Positions 14,556-23,322 of a stretch of DNA of 64,000 nt are shown here, one piece after another. Below the pieces are notes generated by a model. The model made no database searches. It saw nothing but the letters and a program-made list of their open reading frames with translations, and was not told where the DNA came from. Position 1 is the stretch's first letter. Every line of letters starts with the position of its first letter. Both the position numbers and the translations under genes were made by a program. Origin of the DNA: Parachlamydiales bacterium (lineage in GTDB: Bacteria; Chlamydiota; Chlamydiia; Chlamydiales; Rhabdochlamydiaceae); NCBI GenBank assembly GCA_020053915.1, contig JAGVMG010000062.1:22795-86794 (forward strand). The letters run 5' to 3'.

Positions 14556-16607
14556 ATGACAAATGAGTTTAAACAGACCCGTTTAGAGCAAGGACGTGCT
14601 TCTCCTCTGGGTGTGACTAAACTCAATGGCGGACTCAATTTTTCCCTCTTCTCAGAACACGCCTCTGCAGTGACTCTTTGCCTATTCACCCCAGGTAGCC
14701 TTCATAGCTTTTTGGAAATTCCATTCGATTCTCATCAACACCGCACAGGGAATATCTGGCACATTTTAGTCCAAGGGCTTCCGGCAACCCCTCTCGAATA
14801 TGGGTACCGATTGCAGGGACCCACTGACGATCCGAAGCTCAAATATGACCCAAAAAAAATTCTCTCCGATCCTTATGCTAAAGGACTCGCCACCTCTTGT
14901 CATTGGGGACACAAAGGATGGGATGAAGAAGTGAACACTCCCCGCGGGAGAATCATTCTGGCAACTCCTTTTGATTGGGGACAAGAACGCTTTCCCAAAA
15001 TCGCCCATGAAGAGTTGATTATCTATGAAATGCAAGTCCGCTCGTTCACTCAAGAAAGCTCAAGCAAAGTCAAACACCCGGGCACCTTTTTAGGGATGAT
15101 TGAAAAAATTCCCTATTTGAAAAAACTGGGAATCAATGCGGTCGAACTCTTGCCGATATTTGAATTTGACGAATGTGAAATTAAGCAAAAAAACCCAAAA
15201 ACAGGCTCAATATTAAAAAATGTCTGGGGATATTCGACGATTAATTTCTTTGCTCCGATGAATCGCTTTGGCTCAAGCGATGAGTGGACCTCTGCGATGG
15301 ATGATTTCCGCACGCTTGTGAAAGAGCTGCACAAAAATGGAATCGAGGTGATCCTCGATGTCGTTTACAACCACACCGCCGAAGGCAATGAATCGGGACC
15401 TTACTTTTCCTTTAAAGGGATCGATAATCAGGTCTATTATATGCTAAACCCCCAGGGAGAGTACTATAACTTCTCGGGGACTGGAAATACTTTTAATTGC
15501 AATCACCCCGTGGTCGCACAGTTGATCGTTGATTCCTTGCGCTATTGGGTCGATGTGATGCATGTCGATGGGTTCCGCTTCGACCTAGCGTCGATTCTAA
15601 CCCGCGCTGAAAATGGAGCGCCCCTGTCGGCGCCTCCTGTCATTGAAGCGATCCTTAACGATCCGATACTCGCCGACGTCAAGCTGATCGCAGAAGCCTG
15701 GGATGCAGGAGGCCTCTACCAAGTAGGGAGTTTCCCCTCGGGAGGAAGATGGCATGAGTGGAATGGGAAATACCGCGACGCAGTGCGCAAATTCATCAAA
15801 GGAACTGATGGTCTCTCGGGGGAATTTTCCCAAGTAATCTCAGGATCCCAACATATCTACGGCCACGACCGCCTCCCCTTTCACAGCATTAACTTTGTCA
15901 CAGCCCACGATGGGTATTCCTTAGAAGACCTTGTCACCTACATGGATAAACATAACTTAGAAAATGGGGAAGAAAATCGCGATGGCGCAAACGACAATGA
16001 AAGTTGGAATTGTGGCGCAGAAGGGGCGACAACAAACCGCAAAATCCTGCAACTGCGCGAGCAGCAAATCCGCAATTTCCACGCTTGCCTGATGCTCTCG
16101 ATTGGAACTCCGATGGTTTTAATGGGCGATGAGTATGCTCACACCTGCCTTGGAAATAACAACACCTGGTGCCAAGATAACGCGCTCAATTGGTTTCAAT
16201 GGGATCTTCTCGAAAAAAATAAGGGATTTTTCCGTTTCTTTTGCCTCATGATCGCATTCCGAAAAAAACATTCTCTCCTAAAAAGGAACGTCTATCTCAC
16301 AGACCATGATGTCGAGTGGCACGGGCTTGTTCCTTTGAAAGCTAATTGGGGATCTGAAAATCGGTTTGTCGCCTACACGCTCAAAAATCATGAGACCCAA
16401 GAAGATCTCTACATCGCTTTTAACGCCCAGCACACTCCGGCTCATATTCAGCTCCCAAATCCCCCCTCTGGGAAAAAATGGTATCGCATCGTCGATACAT
16501 CCCATCCTTCTCCCGATGACTTCCTCGAAGATCCAAGATCAGCGCCCTCCCTGAAATACACTTACGACCTGAAAGAGCACTCCACGCTTGTCCTTAAAGC
16601 GCTATAG
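14556..16607 (+). CDS. glgX: Glycogen debranching enzyme GlgX
   Basis: A 683-residue isoamylase-type glycosidase that hydrolyses alpha-1,6 branches in phosphorylase-limited glycogen. The N-terminal CBM48 module covers about residues 15-120 (SPLGVTKLNGGLNFSLFSEH). The GH13 catalytic barrel shows region I DVVYNHT (about 268), region II DGFRFDLAS with the nucleophile Asp (about 343), region III EAWDAGG with the acid/base Glu, and region IV VTAHDGYS with His-Asp. The C-terminal beta domain is intact and the length is normal for the family. It acts in the cytosol or, as in Chlamydia, in a glycogen pathway that may reach the inclusion lumen. The gene next to slc1 recalls C. trachomatis CT042-CT043. 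Confidence 0.95.
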   Translation: MTNEFKQTRLEQGRASPLGVTKLNGGLNFSLFSEHASAVTLCLFTPGSLHSFLEIPFDSHQHRTGNIWHILVQGLPATPLEYGYRLQGPTDDPKLKYDPKKILSDPYAKGLATSCHWGHKGWDEEVNTPRGRIILATPFDWGQERFPKIAHEELIIYEMQVRSFTQESSSKVKHPGTFLGMIEKIPYLKKLGINAVELLPIFEFDECEIKQKNPKTGSILKNVWGYSTINFFAPMNRFGSSDEWTSAMDDFRTLVKELHKNGIEVILDVVYNHTAEGNESGPYFSFKGIDNQVYYMLNPQGEYYNFSGTGNTFNCNHPVVAQLIVDSLRYWVDVMHVDGFRFDLASILTRAENGAPLSAPPVIEAILNDPILADVKLIAEAWDAGGLYQVGSFPSGGRWHEWNGKYRDAVRKFIKGTDGLSGEFSQVISGSQHIYGHDRLPFHSINFVTAHDGYSLEDLVTYMDKHNLENGEENRDGANDNESWNCGAEGATTNRKILQLREQQIRNFHACLMLSIGTPMVLMGDEYAHTCLGNNNTWCQDNALNWFQWDLLEKNKGFFRFFCLMIAFRKKHSLLKRNVYLTDHDVEWHGLVPLKANWGSENRFVAYTLKNHETQEDLYIAFNAQHTPAHIQLPNPPSGKKWYRIVDTSHPSPDDFLEDPRSAPSLKYTYDLKEHSTLVLKAL

Positions 16608-16612
16608 AAGCG

Positions 16613-17062
16613 CTACTTTCTGCTATCCACATCATAGCTCACCGTTAATGCGATATAGCTCAGGTAGGCAGCCATAGGTGCTACCGAAAGACACATTGCA
16701 GCAAATGCATTTAATGAAGCAAAGGCAACTCCTGATACCAATTCGGGTAGAGCCATTTTGGCTAAGGGCATTGCAAGTGATCCAGCAAAAGCGGGCAGGG
16801 CAAATTTATAGGAACAATGTGTTTCCACTGTCAGTCGGTAAAAAAGCGATCCCGCAAAGCAAATGCCGATGTTGATGGGCGTTGAAAAAGGAAGAGCAAA
16901 ACAAAAGGCTGTCATCGCAACAGCGCGGAAAATATGATTAGTAAGCAAGACAGCTTTCTGAAGTGCCGGATGACTTTTGAGGTAATGCGCAATCTGGTCA
17001 GTGGGCTCTTTCAGAACGTTGTAATCTACAATGGTCTTGTGAAGAGATGTGGCAAGCGACAT
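16613..17062 (-). CDS. Small hydrophobic protein, inclusion-membrane-like (149 aa)
   Basis: A 149-residue membrane protein. After a polar N-terminus of about 40 residues come two closely spaced pairs of hydrophobic segments: about 42-80 (HIFRAVAMTAFCFALPFSTP then INIGICFAGSLFYRL) and about 88-140 (FALPAFAGSLAMPLAKMAL then SGVAFASLNAFAAMCLSV). Bilobed hydrophobic hairpins with a short loop are the hallmark of chlamydial Inc proteins, but four segments also fit an ordinary inner-membrane protein. A good AGGAG ribosome-binding site precedes the ATG. It converges on glgX with 5 bases between the stops. Function unknown. Confidence 0.65.
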   Translation of the reverse strand: MSLATSLHKTIVDYNVLKEPTDQIAHYLKSHPALQKAVLLTNHIFRAVAMTAFCFALPFSTPINIGICFAGSLFYRLTVETHCSYKFALPAFAGSLAMPLAKMALPELVSGVAFASLNAFAAMCLSVAPMAAYLSYIALTVSYDVDSRK

Positions 17063-17232
17063 AACAGCTCCTAATTGAGGTTATTTGAGCATAACAAAAT
17101 ACTCAAAATGACAGATTGAAGGCCAAATAAAATTTGCTTCTGAGTTTTCCCACTTGTGCAGTATGTATACAAAAAAGCTTGCCATCAGATATGCTGATCT
17201 TTCATCATGTCATTTAGCAAATGAGGTCATTC

Positions 17233-17907
17233 ATGTCGCGTATTCGGTATACGGCTCTTGCCACAGTCTTAGCTGCGCTCTCTCTCGCAGGATGCAACAA
17301 CAACTCTTCAGATGACACGACAGCCTTTCAAACTGGGATCTCTCAGCTAAAACCCGCAGTCTGTATTGTGCCTGTCATCGACAGCACGAAATCCCAGCTT
17401 GATTGGAACTTATCGGATGAGCTCTCCTCTGCAATATTTGACCATTTATCACATTCGAGCTCCTTTTCTTTGAGTAACCCAAGCAAAGCCCGCTCTGTGA
17501 CAAAAAAATTAAGCGATCAGCAAAACCCTTTTGGCACTGAGACCAACTGGGTAAAACAAGCATTTTCCGGAGAAGATTTTGTCGTCTTTTTAGAGCTTAC
17601 AGAACATGAAGAAGTTCTACGCCAAGAGCGTAAAAAACTCTCTGATCCTGAAAACTGCTCAGCGGATCTCAACATCAGCATGCGCATCCGCGTCTTTGAT
17701 CTGCGCGGAGAAGAGCCGAAGGTTGTGCTGCAAGAGCTTCTGCACGATTCCCATTTCGTTCCCCGCCCTTTTACTACAGTCAATTTCTATCAGCCTTCTT
17801 GGGAAGAAGAGAATTTCTCCATCTCTCCCATGGGCTTAGCTCACGACCAATTCACAAAAGAGATCGCTTCCCGTTTAAAGGATTACATCCTGCTTCCACG
17901 GGAGTAA
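17233..17907 (+). CDS. Lipoprotein of unknown function
   Basis: A 224-residue predicted lipoprotein: basic N-terminus, hydrophobic core and lipobox LAGC at residues 18-21, followed by an Asn/Ser/Asp spacer. This would make it a substrate of Lgt (52.3 kb). ATG at 17233 is preferred over ATG at 17221 because GAGG lies 6 bases before it. The mature part has a conserved-looking beta-rich domain (VCIVPVIDSTKSQLDWNLSD), resembling small envelope lipoproteins found across chlamydiae, with no catalytic motif. The stop codon is followed immediately by the left arm of a 162-bp palindrome shared with the next gene's leader. Confidence 0.75.
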   Translation: MSRIRYTALATVLAALSLAGCNNNSSDDTTAFQTGISQLKPAVCIVPVIDSTKSQLDWNLSDELSSAIFDHLSHSSSFSLSNPSKARSVTKKLSDQQNPFGTETNWVKQAFSGEDFVVFLELTEHEEVLRQERKKLSDPENCSADLNISMRIRVFDLRGEEPKVVLQELLHDSHFVPRPFTTVNFYQPSWEEENFSISPMGLAHDQFTKEIASRLKDYILLPRE

Positions 17908-18069
17908 CCTCAACTTTGTACATTTTTATGCCCCATCTTCAGGCAGGGAACCCTTGATGCGCAATTTAAATTCTCAGGAAGGCTTTTTCAAGCCGATCCT
18001 GAGAATTTAAATTGCGCATCAAGGGTTCCCTATCCTGAATTGGGGGCATAAAAATGTATAAAGTCGAGG
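17908..18069. repeat. 162-bp near-perfect palindrome
   Basis: Arms of 72 and 73 bases (17908-17979 and 17997-18069) are about 93% complementary, with a perfect central block of about 35 bp beginning AGGGAACCCTTGATGCGCAA. The 17-base loop contains its own mini-hairpin GGCTT-TTTC-AAGCC. The right arm ends with the GAGG ribosome-binding site of the following gene, and the left arm begins right after the lipoprotein stop codon. No open frame runs through it. Confidence 0.9.
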
Positions 18070-18073
18070 CAAC

Positions 18074-18952
18074 ATGCAATTGGCTTCTGCCTACTGGGAT
18101 TACATCCAAGCGATCCTGATCTTTACTCCGTTAAGTTTAGGTTTGCTTTGGATTGCTTATACTCGAGGTTTTTTCGTTCTTCCTTCCTCGCGTATTCCTC
18201 CAAAAGGGGTCTTAAGCCTAAAATCTGTGTGCATCATTTTTGCGATCTATCTCGGATGCACTGTCGGTGTTGCGACCGTCTTTGCCAAAGTCATCCACGC
18301 TTTATATTCCTTCAGCAAAACGTCTGAGCCTCCCCTTTTGATGAGCTGGCTTCAACTCTTTGTCTTTGCGGTCACTATTCTATTTTTCATTCTCTATTGT
18401 CGTACATTAGAGCCGACTCTCATCAAAAAGATCTGGAAAAATCAATCGATCCCCAATGCTAAACCGATTGCCTGGGACATGATCATGGGGATCGCTACGT
18501 GGGTCATTAGCTTTCCTCTTGTGGTTGTCATCGGACAGATTGCCGATTTACTCCTTGCCATCTTCTTCAATTTTGAAAGCTACGAACAGGTCGCCGTGCG
18601 CTATTTAAAAACAGCTATGCCATCGACCGGGATGTTCGTCATTGCCTTGATCACCATTTTAGTGGCAGCCCCCTTCATCGAAGAGTTTTTATTTCGCGGG
18701 ATCTTACAGACCTATTTTAAACGTTTTGTTCCCATTAAAGGCGCCATTATCCTCTCTGCTCTCTGTTTTGCCTTATTCCATTATGCCCCCAGTCAAGGCA
18801 TCGGCAATCTTTCTCTTTTTGCTTCCCTGTTTACCTTTGCTCTTTTTTTAGGGTTTATTTACGAGCGGCAAGGATCTCTTTTTGCGTCCATTGGGCTCCA
18901 TATGACATTTAATGCCATGAGCACATTCCGCATTTTATTTATGCCGGAGTAG
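18074..18952 (+). CDS. CPBP-family intramembrane metalloprotease (CAAX/Abi type)
   Basis: A 292-residue polytopic membrane protein with about seven hydrophobic segments. The C-terminal half carries the three CPBP/Rce1 motifs: EEFLFRG (EExxxR, about residue 203), FALFHY (FxxxH) and HMTFNAM (HxxxN), which coordinate the metal and activate water. Family members cleave prenylated or other membrane-bound peptides; some are immunity or processing factors, so the substrate here is open. The only plausible ribosome-binding site, GAGG, is the last part of the large palindrome upstream, so its translation could depend on that structure. Confidence 0.85.
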   Translation: MQLASAYWDYIQAILIFTPLSLGLLWIAYTRGFFVLPSSRIPPKGVLSLKSVCIIFAIYLGCTVGVATVFAKVIHALYSFSKTSEPPLLMSWLQLFVFAVTILFFILYCRTLEPTLIKKIWKNQSIPNAKPIAWDMIMGIATWVISFPLVVVIGQIADLLLAIFFNFESYEQVAVRYLKTAMPSTGMFVIALITILVAAPFIEEFLFRGILQTYFKRFVPIKGAIILSALCFALFHYAPSQGIGNLSLFASLFTFALFLGFIYERQGSLFASIGLHMTFNAMSTFRILFMPE

Positions 18953-19010
18953 ATCTAAAAAACATTTAAGCTTAAGATCATGTGTAGTCGTTTGACGTTT
19001 GAGGTAAACC

Positions 19011-20219
19011 ATGTGGCGTGAATTCATCACAATCAGCCTTTTCCCGATAATGCTAGGGGCTGCTCCTTTAACCCCCACGACAGATCCAGGCGATCTGAAA
19101 CAGCTCACTCAAGACCATGCAGAATTTGCCTTTTCTCTTTATTCTGGAATCAATTCTGATCCCTCCACAAACCTGATTTTTTCTCCTTATTCGATCACAA
19201 GCTGTCTAGAAATGCTCTTTATCGGAGCGCGTAACGAAACCGCCGATGAGATCCAACAGACCCTTCATCTCGAACTTGACCGCACCCAACTGCTCCCCCT
19301 TTCTTCTCAGTTGATTCAAAAGCTGAAATCCACAGGCCCCCAGTTGGACATTGCCAATGGGATGTGGCTCGGCTCTCAGTTTTTTGTACTTTCCGATTAT
19401 AGCCATGCGATAGAAAGTGCGTTCCAAGGAAAAATTACACGCGTTGATTTTACTCGCCCAGAGCAAGCGGCACAAACAATCAATCAGTGGATCCTCGATA
19501 AGACTCGAGGTAAGATCTCCAATCTGATCCAGACAAGCGATTTGGATGAAGCGACGCGTCTCGTATTAACAAATGCGGTCTCTTTTCAAGGAAACTGGCG
19601 CTCTAGCTTTGATCCGATGCTGACTGCAGAGCATCCCTTTTCTCCTACACCTGAAACATCGACCTCGATTTCAATGATGAAGCAGACAGGTTCTTTCCCC
19701 TATTTTGAAAATGATCTCATTCAAATGGTGGCTCTTCCCTTTGAGGGAAGTCTAGCATGCGTGCTTCTCTTGCCTAAGTCTCAAGAAAATCTAGCGATCG
19801 TAGAAGCTGACTTGACAAACACATTTACAGAATGGCTTTCAACATTAAAAAAAGACCAAGTCATGGTTCAAATCCCTAAATTTACGACCACACACCGTTT
19901 AGATCTCAATCAAATCCTGCAGACATTAGGAATGAACCTCTCTTTTACGACACAAGCCAATTTTTCAGGCATCGATGGCAAGCTCGATCTTTATGTCAGC
20001 AAGGTTGTGCATCAAGCGTTTTTCTCTCTCGATGAGAATGGAGTGACTGCCGCTGCTGCAACAGCAGCTTCGATCGGCGTCAAATCGTTAGCTCCGGCAT
20101 CCCCTCCTGTATCCTTTGTTGCTGACCACCCCTTCCTCTTTTTCATCATCGATCTTGCCACTCAAGAAATGCTTTTCATGGGTAAATTCCAACTACCTTC
20201 TGAGGCACATGGAGTATAA
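19011..20219 (+). CDS. Predicted secreted serpin (serine protease inhibitor)
   Basis: A 402-residue full-length serpin. A hydrophobic N-terminus (about residues 6-18) looks like a Sec signal. Family landmarks follow: NLIFSPYSITSCLEMLFIGA, LTNAVSFQGNW, VALPFEGSLACVLLLPK, and the C-terminal signature VADHPFLFFIID. The hinge of the reactive-centre loop is DENGVTAAAATAAS; counting from Gly344 as P15 puts Lys358-Ser359 at P1-P1', which predicts inhibition of trypsin-like proteases. The small-residue hinge P12-P9 (four Ala) fits an inhibitory serpin, although P14 is Val rather than Thr/Ser. It overlaps the following PP2C gene by 11 bases. GAGG precedes the ATG by 6 bases. Confidence 0.9.
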   Translation: MWREFITISLFPIMLGAAPLTPTTDPGDLKQLTQDHAEFAFSLYSGINSDPSTNLIFSPYSITSCLEMLFIGARNETADEIQQTLHLELDRTQLLPLSSQLIQKLKSTGPQLDIANGMWLGSQFFVLSDYSHAIESAFQGKITRVDFTRPEQAAQTINQWILDKTRGKISNLIQTSDLDEATRLVLTNAVSFQGNWRSSFDPMLTAEHPFSPTPETSTSISMMKQTGSFPYFENDLIQMVALPFEGSLACVLLLPKSQENLAIVEADLTNTFTEWLSTLKKDQVMVQIPKFTTTHRLDLNQILQTLGMNLSFTTQANFSGIDGKLDLYVSKVVHQAFFSLDENGVTAAAATAASIGVKSLAPASPPVSFVADHPFLFFIIDLATQEMLFMGKFQLPSEAHGV

Positions 20220-20937
20220 TATCGAAAGTTTTGGAATGAGCGATCTAGGACTTGTTCGCCAAAACAATGAAGATGTCTTTAATGCCGTTCCTGAAAAAAA
20301 CTTTTTCGCTTTAGCCGATGGAATGGGAGGCCACAATGCAGGTGAAATCGCAGCCTCATTAGCCGTGCAATTTCTCTGTGAGAGGGTTAGCCAAGCCGAT
20401 CTTTCCAATTCCGCGGAAGAGATGGGACAGTTTTTACGCCAGATCGTCGCCGAGGCAAACGCTCATATTTGGGGGCTTTCTGTGCAAAATCCCCATTATA
20501 CAGGGATGGGAACCACGCTCTGCTGCTTCATCATCCACGATGAAAGCCTGATCTATGCCCATGTGGGAGATAGCCGCCTCTACCGCTTCCGCGGCCACCT
20601 AGAGCTTCTTACCCGCGACCACTCCCTCCGAGCCTCCATTCAGGCCCAGGGAGGACAGGAAGAGGGCAAAGAGCTTCCATGTAAACATGTGATTACTAGA
20701 GCATTAGGAACAACATCAAACGTAATGCCAGATATCGGGATCCTTTCAATCCTCCCCAATGATATCTACTTCCTATGCAGCGATGGACTCTCTGATATGG
20801 TCCCTGAAGCCACCATCGAAGCCATCCTCAAAGTCGCCCCAAAAATCGATTTAGCAGTTCCTGTGATGATTCAGACTGCCCTAGAAAAGGGAGGAAATGA
20901 TAATATCACTGTTTTAATGGTTAAAATTATCAATTAA
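20209..20937 (+). CDS. PP2C-type serine/threonine protein phosphatase
   Basis: A 242-residue stand-alone PP2C/SpoIIE-class metal-dependent phosphatase. Motifs: SDLGLVRQNNEDVF (RxxNED), ALADGMGGHNAGE (DGMGGH, metal ligands), AHVGDSRLYRF (GDSR), and SDGLSDMV plus GGNDNITVLMV near the end. It would reverse phosphorylation by chlamydial Ser/Thr kinases. The ATG at 20209 lies within the serpin 3' end (overlap 11 bases) with GAGG 3 bases before it; ATG 20236 is an alternative. The stop abuts the desulfurase ATG, so serpin, phosphatase and desulfurase form one unit. C. trachomatis keeps a PP2C gene next to its NifS-like gene (from memory CT259/CT258). Confidence 0.92.
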   Translation: MEYNIESFGMSDLGLVRQNNEDVFNAVPEKNFFALADGMGGHNAGEIAASLAVQFLCERVSQADLSNSAEEMGQFLRQIVAEANAHIWGLSVQNPHYTGMGTTLCCFIIHDESLIYAHVGDSRLYRFRGHLELLTRDHSLRASIQAQGGQEEGKELPCKHVITRALGTTSNVMPDIGILSILPNDIYFLCSDGLSDMVPEATIEAILKVAPKIDLAVPVMIQTALEKGGNDNITVLMVKIIN

Positions 20938-22077
20938 ATGATGACATCTCGCATCTATCTCGATAACAATGCCACAACGGGTCTCGATCCACGCGTTTTG
21001 GAAGCGATGCTACCGGAGCTCTCTCTTGTTCCGAGCAATCCGTCCAGCGTCCATAGCTTTGGACAAGATGCGCGCAAACGCCTGCTCAGAGCCAGAGAGA
21101 CAATCGCAGCATTTTTTCACGTCAAACCTCACGAAGTGATCTTTACCTCTGGCGGCACTGAAGCGATGAACCTCTTGATCCACGGGATCCTCGCGCCCCC
21201 ATTCACAGGTCATGTGATTACTTCCAATGTAGAACATTCCTGTGTGGATAAAGCTTTAAAAGCGTATGCCGAAAGGGGAATACCTGTCACCTTTCTTCCT
21301 GTGGGACTCTGGGGCGCTGTCCGCCCCGATGCTGTTGAGCAAGCTCTACGCCCCGATACGCGCGCAATCATCCTTTCCGCAGTCAATAATGAAACCGGTG
21401 TTAAAATTGACATACGCGCGATTTCAGAGATCGCACATCACGCGAAAATTCCGCTGATCATCGATGGGGTTTCCCTCGTCGGCAAAGAGCTCTTTGACCT
21501 TCCGCCAGGAGTGTTGGGACTGGGAGCTTCTGCTCATAAATTCCATGGACCGAAAGGTGTAGGTTTTGCCCTCGTCCGCTCTGCGTTGAAACTCGCTCCC
21601 TTATTTGTCGGAGGCGATCAAGAATACCAGCGGCGCGCAGGCACAGAAAACCTGCCGGGGATTGTGGGAATGGCAAAAGCGATCGAACTGCTAAGTACAG
21701 AGATGCCGCAAGCATCTGAAAGAATGCGCAAGCTACGTGATGCATTTGAAGTGGAACTGATCGAAAGACTCGATCCTGTCATCATTAACGGGGAAGGGCT
21801 GCGCATCTGCAACACGAGCAACCTAGCCTTTCGCAACCTCCAAGGCGAGGATCTTCTCATGCTTCTCGATCTCAACGGCATTGCGGTAAGCCACGGCTCC
21901 GCATGCTCTTCAGGAGCCCTCGAGCCCTCGCGCATCCTCACACAGATGGGAATTCCTTATCCGCTTGCAAAAGCCTCGATCCGATTCTCATTAAGCCGAT
22001 TCACCACACAAGAAGAGATGACGCGCTGTATCGAGATTCTCGTGAAAACGGTGACCAAACTGCGGAATATGACTTAA
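20938..22077 (+). CDS. Cysteine desulfurase, IscS/NifS type
   Basis: A 379-residue PLP enzyme that takes sulfur from cysteine for iron-sulfur cluster and thio-cofactor synthesis. It has YLDNNATTGLDP at the start, GGTEAMNLL, the PLP-stacking region VEHSC (His100), the PLP lysine in SAHKFHGPKG (Lys201) and the catalytic cysteine in SHGSACSSG (Cys323). Asp176 of the usual DAxQ motif is present, but the Gln that contacts PLP O3' is Ser179 (DGVS). It starts one base after the PP2C stop and ends overlapping, on the opposite strand, the first CBS-domain gene by 4 bases. Confidence 0.9.
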   Translation: MMTSRIYLDNNATTGLDPRVLEAMLPELSLVPSNPSSVHSFGQDARKRLLRARETIAAFFHVKPHEVIFTSGGTEAMNLLIHGILAPPFTGHVITSNVEHSCVDKALKAYAERGIPVTFLPVGLWGAVRPDAVEQALRPDTRAIILSAVNNETGVKIDIRAISEIAHHAKIPLIIDGVSLVGKELFDLPPGVLGLGASAHKFHGPKGVGFALVRSALKLAPLFVGGDQEYQRRAGTENLPGIVGMAKAIELLSTEMPQASERMRKLRDAFEVELIERLDPVIINGEGLRICNTSNLAFRNLQGEDLLMLLDLNGIAVSHGSACSSGALEPSRILTQMGIPYPLAKASIRFSLSRFTTQEEMTRCIEILVKTVTKLRNMT

Positions 22078-23318
22078 AAAACAGTGCGCACAAGGATCGA
22101 CTTAGCACCGAGAAGAGAGGCCTCTTCGACGGTAAGCTCAAACTGATCGATCCGTACCGACTCCCCTCTTGAAGGGGGATGACCGAGCGCCTTAGTGACA
22201 AGCTCGTCTAGGGTCTCAGCATCGAGATAAGAGAGATGGACGTTGAACTGCAGATTGAAATCTTCGAGGCGCATATCTCCTGGAAAAGTGCGATCGACGA
22301 CGATATGATACGCACGCGGCACCATATCCCCAAAGGACATCCAATCATCCGATCTTCCAAAGAGCTCATCGATGATCTCATCCAATGTCAGAAAGCCAGT
22401 GGCAAGTCCCGCTTCGTTTAAAACAACAGCTAAACTTTCATTATTGCGACGAAACTGCTTGAGAATTTGCAAAATTGAGGTGCTTTCAGTGATAAACCAA
22501 GGAGATCTTGCAAATTCCCTCACCTTTCTAACTTCAGACACGCGCAACAAATCACGGGGATAGGCAATGGCAACAATGTTTTGAGGATTGCGATGAAACA
22601 ACGGAACAAATGAAGTGTGTTTCTCGACGAGCTGTTTACGCAATTCTGCGACGGAGCTGACAGAAGGGATCATTGGAACGGCGTCCAGTGCTAGCATCAT
22701 ATCTTTTGCCGTCTGATTCTTGAGCATGAAGATATGGGAAACAACGGTATTGAATTCTTTACGATTCGTCTCAGAAACAATCGTCTCCTCTCTTTCTTCG
22801 ATAATATTTTGCAGCTCTTCGCGGGAAAGATAGGCTCCGGAGGCGACAGGAGTTCCGATCAAACGGTTTAACCCGCGGCATAAAATATCCAAGGCCCAGA
22901 TGAGTGGCCGCAAGACAATGGAAAAGAAGAAGAGGATGGGAACGCCGAGCATCGCGACGCTCTCAGCGTATCGCCTCCCTGCAATCATGGGAGAGATCTC
23001 GGCAAAAAGCAAGACGATGATGATCTGCGTGAGTGGGGCAAAGTCGGGATTCAGCCCCAGCGCATCGTAAAATCTTCGAGAGCACTCCGATCCTAAAATC
23101 AGGGCTGTATTCACACCGATGAGAGAGGTTCCAAAGAGCAATGCGGGATGGCTAATGAGATAGCTCAGCCAAATCGCTCTGCGATTTTTTTTACTGACGT
23201 AATATTGAAGCCTTACTTTATTGAAAGAGACGCACGCTAATTCAACCATGGCAAAAAAGCCTTGGATCGCTAGACAAGAGAGGGTGAGACCGAGAAAAAA
23301 TTTCCAGCTTTCGTGCAT
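22074..23318 (-). CDS. DUF21/CBS-domain membrane protein (CNNM/CorC family), copy 1
   Basis: A 414-residue protein with an N-terminal DUF21/CNNM membrane domain (four hydrophobic segments, about residues 5-155), a CBS pair (about 205-325; AVPMIPSVSSVAELRKQL and AVVLNEAGLATGFLTLDEII) and a C-terminal CorC/HlyC domain (about 335-414). Relatives are implicated in Mg2+ or divalent-cation efflux; older annotations say hemolysin. It follows the second copy with only 4 bases between, so they form an operon, the arrangement I recall for C. trachomatis CT256-CT257. Confidence 0.85.
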   Translation of the reverse strand: MHESWKFFLGLTLSCLAIQGFFAMVELACVSFNKVRLQYYVSKKNRRAIWLSYLISHPALLFGTSLIGVNTALILGSECSRRFYDALGLNPDFAPLTQIIIVLLFAEISPMIAGRRYAESVAMLGVPILFFFSIVLRPLIWALDILCRGLNRLIGTPVASGAYLSREELQNIIEEREETIVSETNRKEFNTVVSHIFMLKNQTAKDMMLALDAVPMIPSVSSVAELRKQLVEKHTSFVPLFHRNPQNIVAIAYPRDLLRVSEVRKVREFARSPWFITESTSILQILKQFRRNNESLAVVLNEAGLATGFLTLDEIIDELFGRSDDWMSFGDMVPRAYHIVVDRTFPGDMRLEDFNLQFNVHLSYLDAETLDELVTKALGHPPSRGESVRIDQFELTVEEASLLGAKSILVRTVF

Positions 23319-23322
23319 GATG

